DNA of 64,000 nucleotides, from contig OZ245751.1 in assembly GCA_965227445.1 (NCBI GenBank), positions 3,100,001-3,164,000 of the forward strand, given 5' to 3'. Below the pieces are notes generated by a model. That model searched no databases, was not told where the DNA came from, and was given only the letters and a program-made list of their open reading frames with translations. Origin of the DNA: DT-110 sp030148525 (lineage in GTDB: Bacteria; Bacteroidota; Bacteroidia; Chitinophagales; Saprospiraceae). Below are positions 23,940 through 32,928 of the stretch, one piece after another. Numbering within the stretch: the stretch's first letter is position 1; every line of letters begins with the position of its first letter. The translations under genes and the position numbers were made by a program.

Positions 23940-25088
23940 TTAGGATATCAAGTGCTTGGGTAAATCCTCTACCCGCTCACAACACAATTGCTCCATGACC
24001 TGTTGGAACTGCCGTTTCAACACGGAGATCGTATGGTTACCGCCCTGCTTACCCAGGGCTGCCACACCATACATAAATGATCTTCCCAGAAAAGCAAATT
24101 CGGCGCCACACGCGATGGTGCTAGCGATATCTGGACCGGTGCGGATCCCGCTATCCATCATGATCTTGATCTGGCCTTTGTACTTTTGGGCGATTTCCTG
24201 CATGGCAGTAATGGCGGACGTACCGGTGTCGAGTTGGCGACCACCATGGTTGGACACGATCAGGCCATCCAGTCCCAGGGAAATAGCCTTTTCGGCATCT
24301 TCCTCACTCGCCACTCCTTTCAGTACTAATTTCCCCTTCCACTGGTCGCGGATGGGTTTGATCTTTTCAGCATTGAGGCGGCCGGTGAAGGTCTTATTCA
24401 TGAAAAGGCCCAGGTGTTTCAGGTTCATACCTCCGGGAATGTAGGGCTTCATGGTTTTGAATTCGGGCTGGCCGGCCATCAGGGTTTGCAGGGCCCAATT
24501 CGGCTTACCCATGATCTGCAGGATATTACTAAGGGTCATCCGGGGTGGAATGGCCAGACCGTTCTTCATTTCCTTGGCCCGGTAGCCAAAGGTGGGTACA
24601 TCGCTGAGGATGACCAGAACGGGATATTCCGCCGCGGCACAGCGGCGCAGCAGATCATCGCGCAGATCATCCTCCGTGGGGTGATACAACTGAAACCAGG
24701 CATTGCCCTCGGTGATCTCGGCGATGGTCTCAAGGCTTGCGGTACCAACGGTACTGAGGATGTAGGGGATGTTGTGATCAAAGGCGGCTTTCGCCAAAAT
24801 CTCGGAGGCGCGGGGCCACATCAGTCCCTGCAGGCCGATGGGTGAGATGCCAAAGGGTGCACTGTAGGTCTTTCCGAAAAGCTCTGTTTCCATCTCGATC
24901 CCTCCGTAATCACGCAGGTAATACGGTTTGACTTGGACTTCTCGGATCTCGGCCGTATTACGGCGCAGGTTCACCTCGGAATTACACCCGCCATCCAAGT
25001 ATTCGAAGGCGAAGCGGGGTATGCGTTTCTTGGCCCGTTGCCGCAAATAGTCAATATCCGGGTAATTTTGATTAATCTCCAGTTTCAT
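23940..25088 (-). CDS. FMN-dependent alpha-hydroxy-acid dehydrogenase/oxidase (LldD family)
   Basis: 382 aa. The TIM-barrel enzyme oxidises an L-2-hydroxy acid such as lactate or glycolate to the keto acid via FMN. Signature elements: 'RIPRFAFEYLDGGCNSEVNLRRN' near the start, 'PFGISPIGLQGLMWP', 'WFQLYHP', 'LKGVASEEDAEKAISLGLDGLIVSNHGGRQLD' (active-site Lys and the SNHGGRQ motif with the catalytic His and Arg), and 'DSGIRTGPDIASTIACGAEFAFLGR', which binds the FMN phosphate. All key residues appear intact. The substrate cannot be decided from sequence alone. It converges on the dioxygenase gene and has its own promoter region at 25089-25226. Confidence 0.9.
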   Translation of the reverse strand: MKLEINQNYPDIDYLRQRAKKRIPRFAFEYLDGGCNSEVNLRRNTAEIREVQVKPYYLRDYGGIEMETELFGKTYSAPFGISPIGLQGLMWPRASEILAKAAFDHNIPYILSTVGTASLETIAEITEGNAWFQLYHPTEDDLRDDLLRRCAAAEYPVLVILSDVPTFGYRAKEMKNGLAIPPRMTLSNILQIMGKPNWALQTLMAGQPEFKTMKPYIPGGMNLKHLGLFMNKTFTGRLNAEKIKPIRDQWKGKLVLKGVASEEDAEKAISLGLDGLIVSNHGGRQLDTGTSAITAMQEIAQKYKGQIKIMMDSGIRTGPDIASTIACGAEFAFLGRSFMYGVAALGKQGGNHTISVLKRQFQQVMEQLCCERVEDLPKHLIS

Positions 25089-25226
25089 TGTTCTGTTTTA
25101 GATTGGAACAGGGGCCTGTCAGCGAGGGTTTCGCCTTCCAAAGTGTATAAGCATTGAACACCAGTCAAAATTTAAGTATAAACCTTTTTACTCAATCGCT
25201 CCTTTTAGAAAAGGTAATATCTTCGT

Positions 25227-26414
25227 CTAAAAACTATTTTTCACCTGTTGAACCTGATCCATCAATCGCTTCGCCCCCGAGCATTGGAGGTCTTTTTCCA
25301 AGAACCCTAAAACGGCAAGGCTCCTTTCCGGATCTTCTTGCGCCCATCGTTTCGCCTCCGCTATCCCGGCGATCACCTTAGCCTCCTGCGAGTAATAGTT
25401 CGCCCGTGGGTTTTGGAAAACGGCCAACTGGGCATCCACGGTTTCCGTATCGCCTGACGCCTGACTGTAGTAAGCTAACCAGGCACGGGCCAGCATTTCG
25501 TAGAAGATCTCGCTGGTTTCCAGAAAGGCGATTGCCTTCCGCAAGGTGTCCGTAGCAGCTTCGCGCCGACCGGTTTCCCACAGGTAGCGTGCATGGTAGA
25601 CACTGAAGACATGTCCGTCGCGATCCTCCGCCCGTTCGGCCCAGGATTTGGCTGTTTCGTAAACAGGTCGGGCTTCGGCGATCTTGCCGGCAGCGAGTAG
25701 TGTCTCCCCCAGATTAGTGGCCGCTTCGATGATAGCGTGCCGATCGGCGTCGGACTGAGCCTGGCGGAGTGCCAGTCGTCCCCATTGTTCTGATTCGGTC
25801 AGTTTGTTCTGCAGTCGGTACTGCCAGGTGAGGTTCATGAGCGTATACCAACGTCCCTGATGGCCTTCAGTACGCGCGTAGTATTGGTTGGCCCAACCGG
25901 AATATCGAACGGCAGTATCCAGCGGGACCGTACCCGCCACCGTAGCGTCGTAGCCGTAATTGTTGTACACCAGGGCTTTAGCAGCGTTGTCATCCAGACG
26001 GCCAACGACTGCCAATTGCCGTTCCTGATGGGCCAGATTCTCCGAAAAGGATTGACCCAGGGAAAAATACGACCAACTCAGGATGTTGTTGATCTGGTAT
26101 TCCAGTTCCAGGTCACCAGCCCGCTGAGCGTATCGCTGCGCTTGTGCTCCCTGGTCGGCAGCCGCCTCGAATTTCCCCTGCAAAGCGTACACCCGGCTTT
26201 CCAGGTATAAAGCCTCCGCCATGTGTTGCGTATCGCGTAGCTCCTGGAACAGCGCTTTTGCCTTCGTGGCTTCCACCCTGGCTTCCTCCAACTGATCCTC
26301 CTCGATGAAGGTGCGGGTATTCTCAAGATAGGCCATGGCCTCCTCCCGATCGGGTTGTTCACCACAGGAAAAAAGTCCCTGCAAGACCAGGATGAAAAAG
26401 ATGAAATATCGCAT
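25227..26414 (-). CDS. TPR-containing lipoprotein of unknown function
   Basis: 395 aa. The signal peptide ends with a lipobox (LVLQGLFSCGEQ, Cys17). The rest is nearly all helical with TPR-like pairs: 'EDQLEEARVEATKAKALFQEL', 'AEALYLESRVYALQGKFEAAADQGAQAQRYA', 'AATNLGETLLAAGKIAEARPVYETAKSWA' and 'ARYLWETGRREAATDTLRKAIAFLE'. No enzymatic domain is evident, so it likely acts as an envelope scaffold or is part of a signalling pathway. It is transcribed alone; its promoter side is the 534-bp repeat-rich gap. Confidence 0.78.
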   Translation of the reverse strand: MRYFIFFILVLQGLFSCGEQPDREEAMAYLENTRTFIEEDQLEEARVEATKAKALFQELRDTQHMAEALYLESRVYALQGKFEAAADQGAQAQRYAQRAGDLELEYQINNILSWSYFSLGQSFSENLAHQERQLAVVGRLDDNAAKALVYNNYGYDATVAGTVPLDTAVRYSGWANQYYARTEGHQGRWYTLMNLTWQYRLQNKLTESEQWGRLALRQAQSDADRHAIIEAATNLGETLLAAGKIAEARPVYETAKSWAERAEDRDGHVFSVYHARYLWETGRREAATDTLRKAIAFLETSEIFYEMLARAWLAYYSQASGDTETVDAQLAVFQNPRANYYSQEAKVIAGIAEAKRWAQEDPERSLAVLGFLEKDLQCSGAKRLMDQVQQVKNSF

Positions 26415-26494
26415 AGGGCGTCTTTTCTTCTAAAATACCAGATGCCGGGCGAAATACCTTCCCGATGACGGCGTGTCTATACCAACGGAGGGTA

Positions 26495-26567
26495 TATACC
26501 GACGACGAAGTGGTTCGGGATCACAGCACGAAGTACTGCGGAGCAAAACCACTTCGTTGTCGGTATA
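26495..26567. repeat. MITE-like element, copy C (left module only)
   Basis: TATACCGACGACGAAGTGG...CCACTTCGTTGTCGGTATA: 21-bp nearly perfect terminal arms, 73 bp in total. It corresponds to the left hairpin of copies A and B but is closed directly by an inverted copy of its own end, so it is a single-hairpin version. Confidence 0.75.
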
Positions 26568-26641
26568 AGTACGGACAGATCAGGATCAGGGCAATGATTT
26601 TTGTCGTTTCCTGGGTATTTGGTAGCAGGTAGCTTTTCGCA

Positions 26642-26944
26642 AATTAGGAATCGACCTCGGAATCCAATTTTCCAACTCTCCCTTTCTCCAATTCCCCGTC
26701 GATCCGGGCTTACCTTCGCCACCGCTTTCACTAAGTTTCAGCGTCCAGGAAGGCTACGGCGCCCGGAGAAGGATCGACATCCAGTGCTCCGCAGGACCCG
26801 TATCTCCATTTTCCTTTTGAATGTCGGGCATAAACTTCCCGTAGCCATTCTTGGGTACGAAAAATGGACTTTTGGTTATGCCCAAAGTGATCGCCTAGTC
26901 TCCTCATCGCCTAATCCCCGTCGATCCGGAGGATCGACATCCAG
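26642..26944. repeat. GTCGATCC / GGATCGACATCCAG repeats
   Basis: GTCGATCCGG (26698) and GGATCGACATCCAG (26771) lie 64 bp apart. GTCGATCCGGAGGATCGAC (26920-26938) is the same pair closed up into one palindrome and followed again by ATCCAG. A third palindrome of this family is at 48889-48909. These plus copy C fill the 26415-26948 gap; no gene is seen. Confidence 0.6.
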
Positions 26945-26948
26945 TTCA

Positions 26949-28154
26949 TCAATTCTCGTCGTAGGGCACATAAAGTTCCCAACGCCACGGCGTATGCGTA
27001 TCCCCGATCCCGATCCGCAACAGATCGCGGAAGATGGATTCCCCATTATCGCTATTGCTCATCAACAGCATACCCTGGCCGGTTTCGGGAAAAAGGATGG
27101 AGTAATGCTGGAAGCCTTCACTGTGGCCCTCCTTGAAGGCACCGTAGCTGTAAGGCGTTTGCAGGATACCCCAGCCCATACCGTAGCTGAGCGCGATATC
27201 ATCAAGAGCCGTAGTGTCTTCATAGGCCAGTGGACCGAACTGTGCTTTACTCCGAATACGTACCGACGGCCTGAATAGAGTGTCGATCACTTCCGAACCT
27301 CTTTCAGCTTGTTGCAATACAGCGGTCAGGAAGCGGCTGTAGTCTTCCGGGGTGGTTTCCATGGAACCGGCAGCACCGGCATCATCGTTTTTGTCTTTCG
27401 GGATGACTTCCTGGTCGGCCGTATGGCCAAAACAATAGGTGCCCTCGAATTCCTTCTGCCATAGATAGCTGGTATTTGCCATTCCGAAGGGGACAAAAAC
27501 CCGCTCCCGGGCCAACTTTTCCAGACCCTTTCCGGTAATCTGTTCTACCACGTATTGCAGCAGCTGCATACCCTCACCAGAGTAGCTGTAGCGCTCACCG
27601 GGGTCAAAGAAAAAAGTAAGTGGATAATCCCCATCGATCTGCAGGTCTTTAGTGATCCAGCGCCAGTTGGGAAAACCAGTGGTATGATTCAGACACATGC
27701 GGGCCGTGATTTCATTGATCCGCGGATCACCCTTCAGATCCCGCCATCCGCGCCAGTCCTTTTCGAAGGGTACTTCGGTAATGGGTTGATCCAGGTACGT
27801 ATGTAGTGGTGTATCGAGGTCGATCTTGCCTTCGACCACCAATTGAGCTACGATGTACCCGAATACAGCTTTACTTAAGGAGGCGCCGTAGAAGAGTTGA
27901 TCAGTCCGCAAACTATCGCCCGTATTGGCATTGGCCAGTCCAAAAGCCCGCTGATAGGCAACTTGCTGATCGTTAAAAATGGTTACCGCAATGCCGGTAA
28001 CATTGGCTGCTTCGACCAGATGCTGAATACTATCGGTTAGCGTTTCGGTGGTAATGGTCGACTTATCGAGTCGGGTAATGGTGTCGGGTTGGGTACAGGC
28101 GGTCATGATCAGGCAGCTTAGGCAAAAAAGAAAGGCGTGGAGTGGTTTGGGCAT
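26949..28154 (-). CDS. Serine hydrolase, beta-lactamase/class C fold lipoprotein
   Basis: 401 aa. Lipoprotein signal (LSCLIMTACTQ, Cys20). The catalytic SxxK is 'GASLSKAVFG' (Ser92, Lys95), and the second motif is Y-S-G in 'ERYSYSGEGMQLLQYVVEQITG', the usual YxN/YSN position. A C-terminal 'KEGHSEGFQHYSILFPETGQGMLLMSNSDNGE' region carries the third (H/KxG) motif as HSEG. This is the pattern of Beta-lactamase (PF00144) esterases and D-peptidases, not necessarily an antibiotic-resistance enzyme. The substrate is unknown. It is monocistronic; the hairpin array at 28235 is upstream of it. Confidence 0.87.
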   Translation of the reverse strand: MPKPLHAFLFCLSCLIMTACTQPDTITRLDKSTITTETLTDSIQHLVEAANVTGIAVTIFNDQQVAYQRAFGLANANTGDSLRTDQLFYGASLSKAVFGYIVAQLVVEGKIDLDTPLHTYLDQPITEVPFEKDWRGWRDLKGDPRINEITARMCLNHTTGFPNWRWITKDLQIDGDYPLTFFFDPGERYSYSGEGMQLLQYVVEQITGKGLEKLARERVFVPFGMANTSYLWQKEFEGTYCFGHTADQEVIPKDKNDDAGAAGSMETTPEDYSRFLTAVLQQAERGSEVIDTLFRPSVRIRSKAQFGPLAYEDTTALDDIALSYGMGWGILQTPYSYGAFKEGHSEGFQHYSILFPETGQGMLLMSNSDNGESIFRDLLRIGIGDTHTPWRWELYVPYDEN

Positions 28155-28234
28155 GTTTTTTGGCGAAAGCTAAGACGGGATGGAGTGTGGTGCAAGTTTA
28201 TTCGATGAAGGGGTGTGGGGGATGGAAGTATGTC

Positions 28235-28608
28235 ACCGCCCTTACGGACGGTGGAACAATAAGAACGTCTCTGACGGGACTACAGAATGATCGTCCCTGA
28301 CGGGACTCTTTACAGATCGCCCCTAGCGGGGCTCTTTAAGTGCGCCCCTGACGGGGCTTGATAGATCGTCCCTGACGGGACTACAGAATGATCGTCCCTG
28401 ACGGGACTCTTAAAGTGCGCCCCGGACGGGGCTCTTAAAGTACGCCCCTGACGGGGCTTAATAGAACGTCCCTGACGGGACTACAGAATGATCGTCCCTG
28501 ACGGGACTCTTAAAGTGCGCCCCGGACGGGGCTTGATAGAACGTCCCTGGCGGGACTTTTTTAGATCGCCCCTAGCGGGGCTCAGAGTTTGTCCCTGGTG
28601 GGACTTGG
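28235..28608. repeat. Tandem hairpin array, 14 units (GYCCC-tgac-GGGRC)
   Basis: Units of ~16 bp (CGTCCCTGACGGGACT or CGCCCCTGACGGGGCT) recur about every 25-26 bp, separated by ~10-bp AT-rich spacers such as ACAGAATGAT and CTTAAAGTG. Two arm types alternate irregularly and always match within a unit (GTCCC with GGGAC, GCCCC with GGGGC). The array starts with a different hairpin, CCGCCCTTACGGACGG. It lies at the 3' end of the VWA gene. Confidence 0.92.
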
Positions 28609-28614
28609 CAATAG

Positions 28615-30009
28615 CTACAAATTAAAGATCAACTCTACCGTCTCATTCTGCTTGACCGTCAGCTGCTTGGTCTGTTTGGGGCCGGCATGCTCGCCCAAAG
28701 GATTGATCGTCACATTGTAGGTGCCGGGATTCAAAGTAAATGCTTTGGGATTGGAAGAATCACTTTTGTACGTTCGTCCGCCGGCCAACTGCGTATTGGT
28801 TTCGGGATCGCGGATGGAGATCACGGCATCGACCAGGACGCTGCCTTTTTTAACTCCGATCATCGCTTTACCACTGGCGAAGCGGTGCTCGAACTCAATG
28901 GTTTTATTACCTACCACTTCCAATCCTTCTTTTCGGTATACCTTTGACATCCCATCCATGCGCATGGCTTTAACCTCAATATCGTAGGTGCCGGGATCCA
29001 ATTCGTATTCTTTTTCGACTCCGTAGGTACGTCCGCCGGCAGCGGCACGATTGACCCCATCGGGGTAGATGCGCACTACAGCATCCCAGCCTTCTTCATT
29101 ATTATAAACCATGACCGCCACTTTCCCGGCATCAAAGGACACGGTCTGGTGACCACCTCCGGCAGCTGGTTGCTGAACGCCCTCGATTCGCTGAGGTTTC
29201 AGACTGCTGGAGGCCAGTGGTTGTGCGGTTATGTCATACTTACCTTCCGGCAAAAACAGATGAGCCGTATCCCGGTACGTGCGTTGGCTCGCCATTAGTT
29301 CTTCGGTGCCGGCCCGGAATACACGGACCGTCACATCGATCGGCTCTTCGTTACGTAGGGCGTACACCGTAAAATTACTGGCCGGATCATCCACCGTAGT
29401 CTGCGTAGCCTGTTCCAGACCGGCCGTCAGGTCATCGGCATTCTGAGCGTCGTAGTACTGCCCGTCACCCGCTTTAGCTGCACAGCGAAGGGCCTCTACA
29501 TCAGCTCCTTGCAGACCAAACCCTACAATATGCATGCGGAATTCAATACCCTCCGCCTTGGCGGCTTCGATTACCGCACAAAGATCCCCATCGCAGGATT
29601 CAATGCCATCAGTGATCAAAATGATGGTTGCTTTATTTCCCTTGGTTCGCAGTTGGTCAATGACCATTTTGGCGGAAGCCGCAAGGGGAGTCTTACCGAT
29701 CGGATTAATACTCCGAATGGCGTTGGTGACGGTTTGCTTGGATGTATTATTCGAGGCAACGAGGGTCTCTACATCGGCGCAGTCGCCTTTGCGGCGGTGA
29801 CCGTAGGCCACCAAGCCAATGGGTTGATCTTCGGAGAAATTGCTCACCGTAGACGTCAGCACGTCCTGTGCCAGCTCTTTTTTGGTTGTGCCGTCGATTT
29901 GTTGCCACATCGACCCACTGGCGTCGTAGATGAAGAGAATGGGCGACGGGGCCTGGGCCATACATTGGCTTGCGAAAAACAAGCAGACATAGAATAGATG
30001 TTTTCTCAT
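28615..30009 (-). CDS. Secreted VWA-domain protein
   Basis: 464 aa. Signal peptide (FFASQCMAQA). A von Willebrand A domain begins at once: MIDAS 'FIYDASGSMW' (Asp29-x-Ser31-x-Ser33), the Thr in 'IGKTPLAAS' and the Asp in 'ILITDGIESCDGD', so metal binding should be intact. After about residue 210 come three or more repeated ~80-residue beta domains with the shared pattern 'VRIYPDGVNRAAAGGRTYGVEKEYELDPGTYDIEVKA', resembling domains that bind or present ligands. The role may be adhesion or interaction with other surface proteins. Both its ends are flanked by the same tandem hairpin arrays. Confidence 0.88.
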   Translation of the reverse strand: MRKHLFYVCLFFASQCMAQAPSPILFIYDASGSMWQQIDGTTKKELAQDVLTSTVSNFSEDQPIGLVAYGHRRKGDCADVETLVASNNTSKQTVTNAIRSINPIGKTPLAASAKMVIDQLRTKGNKATIILITDGIESCDGDLCAVIEAAKAEGIEFRMHIVGFGLQGADVEALRCAAKAGDGQYYDAQNADDLTAGLEQATQTTVDDPASNFTVYALRNEEPIDVTVRVFRAGTEELMASQRTYRDTAHLFLPEGKYDITAQPLASSSLKPQRIEGVQQPAAGGGHQTVSFDAGKVAVMVYNNEEGWDAVVRIYPDGVNRAAAGGRTYGVEKEYELDPGTYDIEVKAMRMDGMSKVYRKEGLEVVGNKTIEFEHRFASGKAMIGVKKGSVLVDAVISIRDPETNTQLAGGRTYKSDSSNPKAFTLNPGTYNVTINPLGEHAGPKQTKQLTVKQNETVELIFNL

Positions 30010-30145
30010 GGTGGTGTGGGTTGTGGTGTAGGTAGTAAAATAGGGAAAAAAATTGGGTGGGTGTGTGTGCTTTGCATTTGCAGTGGGAGGTATGAAGAAG
30101 GATTTGCCGCAATTGAGAATGAGAGGTATGAAGGATGATTTGCCG

Positions 30146-30295
30146 CACTTACGTACGGCAGAACTTAAAGATCGCCCCTGACGGGGCTTCAGATAGATCG
30201 CCCCTAACGGGGCTTCAGATAGATCGCCCCTGACGGGGCTTCAGATAGATCGTCCCTGACGGGACTCTTTAAACACGCCCCTGGCGGGGCTCTCA
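30146..30295. repeat. Tandem hairpin array, 5 units, upstream of the VWA gene
   Basis: Five GYCCC...GGGRC units at ~25-26-bp spacing, four of the GCCCC type and one GTCCC, with spacers TTCAGATAGAT. It opens with TGCCGCACTTACGTACGGCAGAAC, closely related to the hairpin that opens the 28235 array. It lies between the VWA gene start and the ilvA stop. Confidence 0.9.
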
Positions 30296-30306
30296 TTTTA
30301 CATTGC

Positions 30307-31578
30307 TTAGATCAACAGGTCAAAGAGCATTCTACTGTCGTTCAGGTGCTGATAGTTAATATGATGGGCATTCATTCGTTCCATAAGGTGTTCGTAGGCC
30401 GCTTTGTCGGGTACCTGAATACCGACAAGGGCGGGGCCCGTCTCCCGATTGTGTTTTTTAGTGTATTCGAAGTGGGTGATATCATCCTGTGGTCCCAGTA
30501 CGTTGTTCAGAAAGTCACGCAACGCCCCGGTTCGCTGCGGAAAGCGAATGATGAAATAATGTTTACGTCCCTCGTGCAGCAAAGCCCGTTCCCGGATTTC
30601 CTCCGTGCGGGTAATATCGTTATTGCCACCACTGACCACGCAAACTACACGCTTGCCTTTAATTTCGTCAGCCACTTGTTCGAGTGCCGCTATTGCCAGA
30701 GCGCCGGCCGGTTCGACGACCAGGCCTTCTTCGTTATACAAATTCAGGATGGTGCTGCAGACAAAGCCTTCATCCACCAGAATCATCTCGTCGATCACCT
30801 GACGAACAATGGCGAAAGTCTTCTCCCCTACTCTTTTGACGGCCGCACCGTCGACAAAGGGATCGATATGCTCCAACGTCACCAGTTCCTTTTGTTGAAT
30901 CGAAGCCGTCATAGCCGGCGCACCGGCTGGCTCTACGCCGATCAAACGAGTATGCGGGCTAATCTGCTTAAAATAGCTTCCCAAACCACTCATCAGTCCG
31001 CCGCCCCCGACGGCGGCCAGCACATAGTCGATCGGTCCGTCGGCATCTTCCAGAATTTCCAGACCTACCGTTCCCTGCCCCTCCATGACCCGTTCGTCAT
31101 TAAAGGGATGAATGAAGGTCTTTTGATTTTTTTCTGAGTCGGCCTTGGCTTGCTCGTAAGCATCATCGAAGGTATCACCCGTAAGAATGACCTCAACGAA
31201 CTCTTTGCCGAACAGACGAACTTTTTTAACCTTTTGCCGGGGCGTCACCCCGGGCATATACACCTTGCCCGAGACCCCCAGTTTGCGGCAGGCGTAGGCA
31301 ACGCCCTGTGCGTGATTACCCGCGCTGGCACATACCACTCCGCGGTCGAGGACTTCCCTGTCCAGAGTAGACATCTTATTGTATGCACCCCGCAGTTTAT
31401 AGCTGCGAACGACCTGCAGGTCTTCCCGTTTGAGGAAAATATCCGCCTGGTACCATTCCGATAAATTGTGATTGTACAGGAGTGGTGTTTGCTCCGCAAT
31501 ACCTTTCAGTCGCATTTTGGCCTGAAAAATCTGCTCTACACTAATCAGCGGGGTGGTCGAGGTGGTTATCTGGTTCAT
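30307..31578 (-). CDS. ilvA: Threonine ammonia-lyase, biosynthetic
   Basis: 423 aa. PLP enzyme that deaminates threonine to 2-oxobutanoate, the first step to isoleucine. The PLP lysine is in 'VVRSYKLRGAYNKM' (Lys61), the Asn-containing 'SAGNHAQGVA' follows, and the phosphate-binding glycine loop is 'VGGGGLMSG'. A single C-terminal ACT-like regulatory domain ('HYFIIRFPQRTGALRDFLNNVLG') suggests feedback control by isoleucine/valine, as in the shorter biosynthetic forms. It lies downstream of ilvC on the same strand with a 132-bp gap, so the two may form one operon. Confidence 0.94.
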   Translation of the reverse strand: MNQITTSTTPLISVEQIFQAKMRLKGIAEQTPLLYNHNLSEWYQADIFLKREDLQVVRSYKLRGAYNKMSTLDREVLDRGVVCASAGNHAQGVAYACRKLGVSGKVYMPGVTPRQKVKKVRLFGKEFVEVILTGDTFDDAYEQAKADSEKNQKTFIHPFNDERVMEGQGTVGLEILEDADGPIDYVLAAVGGGGLMSGLGSYFKQISPHTRLIGVEPAGAPAMTASIQQKELVTLEHIDPFVDGAAVKRVGEKTFAIVRQVIDEMILVDEGFVCSTILNLYNEEGLVVEPAGALAIAALEQVADEIKGKRVVCVVSGGNNDITRTEEIRERALLHEGRKHYFIIRFPQRTGALRDFLNNVLGPQDDITHFEYTKKHNRETGPALVGIQVPDKAAYEHLMERMNAHHINYQHLNDSRMLFDLLI

Positions 31579-31710
31579 GGTCTCAAGTTCTGATCTGCCA
31601 CTTTAAAAGTCAAAGGTACCCGCGGAAATGGCGGGCACCTTTGCAAACACTCACTAAACGTTCGATAAAAAGGGATGCGGGAGCATCCTTTGCTTTGTAT
31701 GGGCTCCGGG

Positions 31711-32772
31711 TTACTTCGCGGTTTCCTTTTCGGTTTCCGGACGCAGGCTACGCACCGTACGACCCGCTTGCCACATTTCACTATCGTGCAATTCTTTCAG
31801 TTCGCCTTCAAGTTTGGCCCGGTAATCAGACTGACTGTTGCTGTCGATGGAGCGCTGGGCTTCTTCACCGGAAGCCACGCTGTCGTACAGGTCTTCAAAT
31901 ACCGGTGCTACCGCATCGCGGAACTTCTTCCACCAGTCGAGGGCACCGCGCTGAGCAGTGGTCGAACAGTTGGCGTACATCCAATCCATGCCATTCTCGG
32001 CCACGAGGGGCATCAGGCTTTGGGTCAGCTCCTCCACCGTCTCATTGAATGCCTCGGAAGGACTGTGTCCGCGTTTGCGCAGGCAGTCGTACTGAGCGGC
32101 AAACAGTCCCTGAATGGCCCCCATCAGGGATCCACGCTCACCCGTCAGGTCACTAAATACTTCGTTTTTGAAGGTGGTTTCGAAGAGGTATCCGGAACCA
32201 ATACCTATACCGAGCGAAACGGCGCGCTCCCAGGCTTTGCCCGTAGCATCCTGATCTACCGCAAAGCTGGAGTTCAGGCCGCGTCCTTCGAGGAACAACC
32301 GGCGCAAGCTCGTGCCCGATCCCTTCGGAGCTACCAGAATCACATCAATATCGTCGGGCGGTACGATCCCCGTGCGCTCGCGGTAGGTGATCCCAAAGCC
32401 GTGGGAAAAGTACAGGCATTTCCCCTTGGTCATCAGCGGCTTGATCTTGGGCCACAGGGCAATCTGCGCCGCGTCGGACAGCAGATACTGTACGATGGTT
32501 GCGCGCTCAACTGCCTCCTCAATAGAGAAAAGGGTTTCACCGGGTACGAAGCCATCGGCGATGGCCTTATCCCATGATTTAGAAGGTTGCCGTTGGCCGA
32601 CGATCACGTCGAAGCCGTTATCGCGCAGGTTCAGGGCTTGTCCCGGACCCTGTACTCCGTAGCCAATAATGGCGATGGTTTCGTCCTTTAAGGTTTCCTG
32701 TGCTTTCGCCAGGGGAAATTCATCCCGCGTGACGACTTGCTCTTCTACGCCTCCAAAATTGAGTGTTGCCAT
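31711..32772 (-). CDS. ilvC: Ketol-acid reductoisomerase
   Basis: 353 aa. NADPH-dependent isomerisation and reduction of acetolactate/acetohydroxybutyrate in valine and isoleucine synthesis. The Rossmann loop 'IAIIGYGVQGPGQALNLRDNG' has the GxGxxG spacing and is followed by 'QRQPSKSW', with basic residues for the NADPH phosphate. The catalytic domain includes 'FSHGFGI', 'VAPKGSGTSLRRLF' and Mg-binding acidic residues in 'DLTGERGSLMGAIQGLFAAQYD' and 'ETVEELTQ'. The sequence is of the longer Bacteroidota/eukaryote-like type. ilvB, ilvN and ilvD are not in the window. Confidence 0.94.
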   Translation of the reverse strand: MATLNFGGVEEQVVTRDEFPLAKAQETLKDETIAIIGYGVQGPGQALNLRDNGFDVIVGQRQPSKSWDKAIADGFVPGETLFSIEEAVERATIVQYLLSDAAQIALWPKIKPLMTKGKCLYFSHGFGITYRERTGIVPPDDIDVILVAPKGSGTSLRRLFLEGRGLNSSFAVDQDATGKAWERAVSLGIGIGSGYLFETTFKNEVFSDLTGERGSLMGAIQGLFAAQYDCLRKRGHSPSEAFNETVEELTQSLMPLVAENGMDWMYANCSTTAQRGALDWWKKFRDAVAPVFEDLYDSVASGEEAQRSIDSNSQSDYRAKLEGELKELHDSEMWQAGRTVRSLRPETEKETAK

Positions 32773-32928
32773 GTTCTTTGTTCTGTTTCGTCTAGTAGAA
32801 TAATTGGTCTGGTCAGTAAATATAGGAGGCTGTCTAACGCACCGACAGGTTTGGCGTAGCGTTTTTGGTTCGCCTTTTCCCGGGAATTACAACATCAAAG
32901 CACCCAATTTCTGGCTATCTTTAGGGCC

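Noticed and set aside
28235..30295. Tandem hairpin arrays as CRISPR arrays
   Set aside because: Repeat units are ~16 bp and fully palindromic with ~10-bp spacers of low diversity; CRISPR repeats are 24-47 bp with 26-72-bp unique spacers, and no cas genes are present.
30346..32577. Plus-strand frames opposite ilvA and ilvC
   Set aside because: The opposite strand encodes clear, full-length enzymes with intact motifs.
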